A stretch of 64,000 nucleotides of DNA from Ptiloglossa arizonensis (taxonomy: Eukaryota > Arthropoda > Insecta > Hymenoptera > Colletidae), in contig NC_135054.1 in NCBI RefSeq assembly GCF_051014685.1, positions 9,862,001 to 9,926,000 on the forward strand, read 5' to 3'. The notes under the pieces are model-generated. The model was not told the DNA's origin and did not search any database. It saw only the letters and a list, made by a program, of their open reading frames with translations. Positions within the stretch are counted from its first letter, which is position 1; the number at the start of each line of letters is the position of its first letter. Below are positions 62,520 to 64,000 of this stretch, one piece after another. Position numbers and translations under genes: made by a program.

Positions 62520-63408
62520 CTAAGATAACAATTCAACTTCAGCTTGTATATTTTGTCGTGCTTGTTCTTCATATTTTTCGCGAAATTCCTTTGTGGCAAA
62601 AATATTTGGAATCTGCACAAAGTTCTGCAGCACCTAATTTCCAATAAACATATAGAAACAATGTCATACGTGTTTATAAGATACATAAATATATGTATAT
62701 TCTTATTAAATTATATTATTACCTTTAAACGCAATGCAGTATACATTGGTTCACTAAGAAAAGAATATTCTCCGCGTATTTTTTCTCTATAGTCTGCATA
62801 ACTTTCTGATGAAGAACCTAACACAGACATATCCAAATCTAAAAAATAATGAGCATCTTCACTACCAAAGGCACCTCCAATTTTATGTGCATCTGTACTA
62901 TGTGTTGCAGCTACTTTAAGAAGTTCGCAAGCTTCTTCTCTTAATTCTGCATCCTATATGTGTATAAGAAAATAGTTTACAAATTTTATGTTAAACAGTT
63001 TATTGGTGATAATATTAATTCAGTACTGTAAAATTATAATTACAGCAGAAATTCCAGCTTCATCCGCAAATGCACTAAAATGCTCCAAACTCTTGTTTTC
63101 ACCATCTAAAGCTTTGGGATCATATTCAAAGCTATAACATAATTGGAATTTATTTGACATTACTCATATATTTTACTTTATAATAACACTTACTTTTGAA
63201 AGAACAAGGCAAGTAGTACAGCTTGGGGATTCTTTAAATTATCTTTAATCTCATAATAACAGTTTAACTTCTCACGAAGTGAATCTAAATTATGATAAGT
63301 ACGTTTCTCCTCAGAATAAGCTTCTTGCAATTTTGTGAACCATACATCACAAACTGCACTATCTAAAGCTTCGGTTGCTTCTTTCCAACTCTCTTCTATT
63401 GATGCCAT
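62520..63408 (-). CDS. HD-superfamily phosphohydrolase-like protein with degenerate metal site
   Basis: Coding exons (5' to 3' on minus): 63408-63194, 63131-63044, 62953-62723, 62633-62520; 215 residues; all introns GT-AG. The start ATG (MASIEESW) is followed by blocks that match the COG4339 family of predicted HD phosphohydrolases: [19 protein letters not shown] (23-41), AVLLALFF (63-70), [10 protein letters not shown], then [33 protein letters not shown], and [12 protein letters not shown] at the C-terminus. Family members usually have YHTLxH and FHDxVY. Here the second His is Ser43 and the His-Asp pair is Gln71-Asn72, so metal binding and hydrolysis are probably lost or changed. A 5'UTR intron is likely (donor ACC|GTGAGT at 63,621, acceptor before 63,414). 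Function unknown; likely cytosolic, since no signal peptide is visible. Confidence 0.82.
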
Positions 63409-64000
63409 TTCTTTCTGGAATTACATTAGATATTGCCAACTACTATTCAAAACACTTTACTACAAATTTAATTTTTTTATATAATTAATATATATTATTT
63501 CCAACTTTAATAAAAACAAATATTGTTTATGAATAAAAAGGAATAATAATTCCTGTGGAAAAACAAAAATTTATAGGAAATAAAAAAGGACTATTGTTTC
63601 CTTAATTTCGGCATACTCACGGTATATTAAATGTGCCAAGCAATGTGATAGTTCAACTTAGAAGTGAAAAGCAAGAAATTATGCTTTATAGAAAATTCTG
63701 ATTACCGATACATAATGCGTCGCTGCGAATGTCCACTGACTGAGCGAATTCTACTTGATAAAATAAAGTCCGCTTCCACTTATTGATCGGATTGTGTTCG
63801 CGTTTTATCAACGAAATACAACGCAATTTGTAATTAGTATTCCTTATATAAAATGATTCCATATGCATCCAATTTTTGTAAAAGATATAATTAGAACATT
63901 TAACAAATGTAAATATTTGAATGAGAAAAGAAATTTAACTCTTTGCTCGCAAAATATAATTTACAAACAATTCTATTAAAGTTGCGACTAGTTGGTAAGA
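63409..64000. other. 5' region of the HD-like gene and flanking spacer
   Basis: Holds the likely 5'UTR intron (about 63,415-63,620) and the start of the non-coding first exon above 63,621. The remainder shows no recognised gene. Confidence 0.4.

Noticed and set aside
1..64000. tRNA, rRNA, CRISPR array or known microRNA
   Set aside because: Visual search for tRNA B-box-like motifs in tRNA context, regularly spaced direct repeats and a few well-known insect microRNA seeds (let-7, bantam) gave nothing convincing.

Overview
The window reads as an AT-rich insect nuclear genome, most probably a hymenopteran (bee-like). It has small multi-exon genes with GT-AG introns, an intronless divergent ionotropic receptor, mariner-type MITEs with a TTRGGTTGTTCGG terminus, and many decayed DNA transposons. 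There is no operon structure, ribosome-binding site or CRISPR. Every gene I can support lies on the minus strand; the plus strand holds only candidate fragments. Species identity is inference from style, not proof.

Layout. About 0.7-1.2 kb is a frameshifted transposase relic. At 4965-5211 is one internal exon of a stargazin/TARP-like (claudin-superfamily) membrane protein; I see no other coding exon of that gene. From 5.2 to 31 kb the DNA is mostly non-coding: a solo LTR near 13 kb, a three-unit ~190-bp tandem repeat near 17 kb, a short 30-bp tandem array near 22.8 kb and a mariner MITE at 25 kb. A CpG-richer block at 30.8-32 kb holds a candidate promoter and a non-coding first exon on the minus strand, possibly the 5' end of the stargazin-like gene (inference).

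At 33.3-35.1 kb is an intact single-exon divergent ionotropic receptor of 595 residues. Next come two tandem paralogues of multiple inositol polyphosphate phosphatase (MINPP1-like, histidine acid phosphatase superfamily), at 37.2-40.9 kb and 50.1-53.1 kb. Each has eight coding exons, with identical intron phases and mostly identical exon lengths. The second keeps the catalytic RHGTRNP motif and the distal His. The first has THGTQCP and has lost the distal His, so it looks like a phosphatase-dead or re-purposed paralogue. It also has a C-terminal hydrophobic tail, like a GPI-anchor signal, that the active copy lacks. The 9 kb between them contains a nested inverted-repeat transposon cluster with a dead DDE transposase (46.6-49.8 kb), three dispersed copies of a 25-bp motif, and a rarely interrupted reading frame of unknown origin at 42.2-42.9 kb.

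The right end has a second mariner MITE (55.4 kb), an orphan candidate terminal exon (57.9 kb), a transposase C-terminal relic (58.5 kb), a Tctex1-domain dynein light chain of the DYNLT2B/TCTEX1D2 type (58.7-60.8 kb, with two possible first exons), and an HD-superfamily-like protein whose metal-binding His-Asp pair is replaced (62.5-63.4 kb).

The genes do not form an obvious pathway. The most interesting points are the active/inactive MINPP1 pair, the degenerate HD-domain protein, and the repeat structures at 17 kb and 44-46 kb. Exon boundaries were set by hand from splice signals, phase and paralogue alignment.
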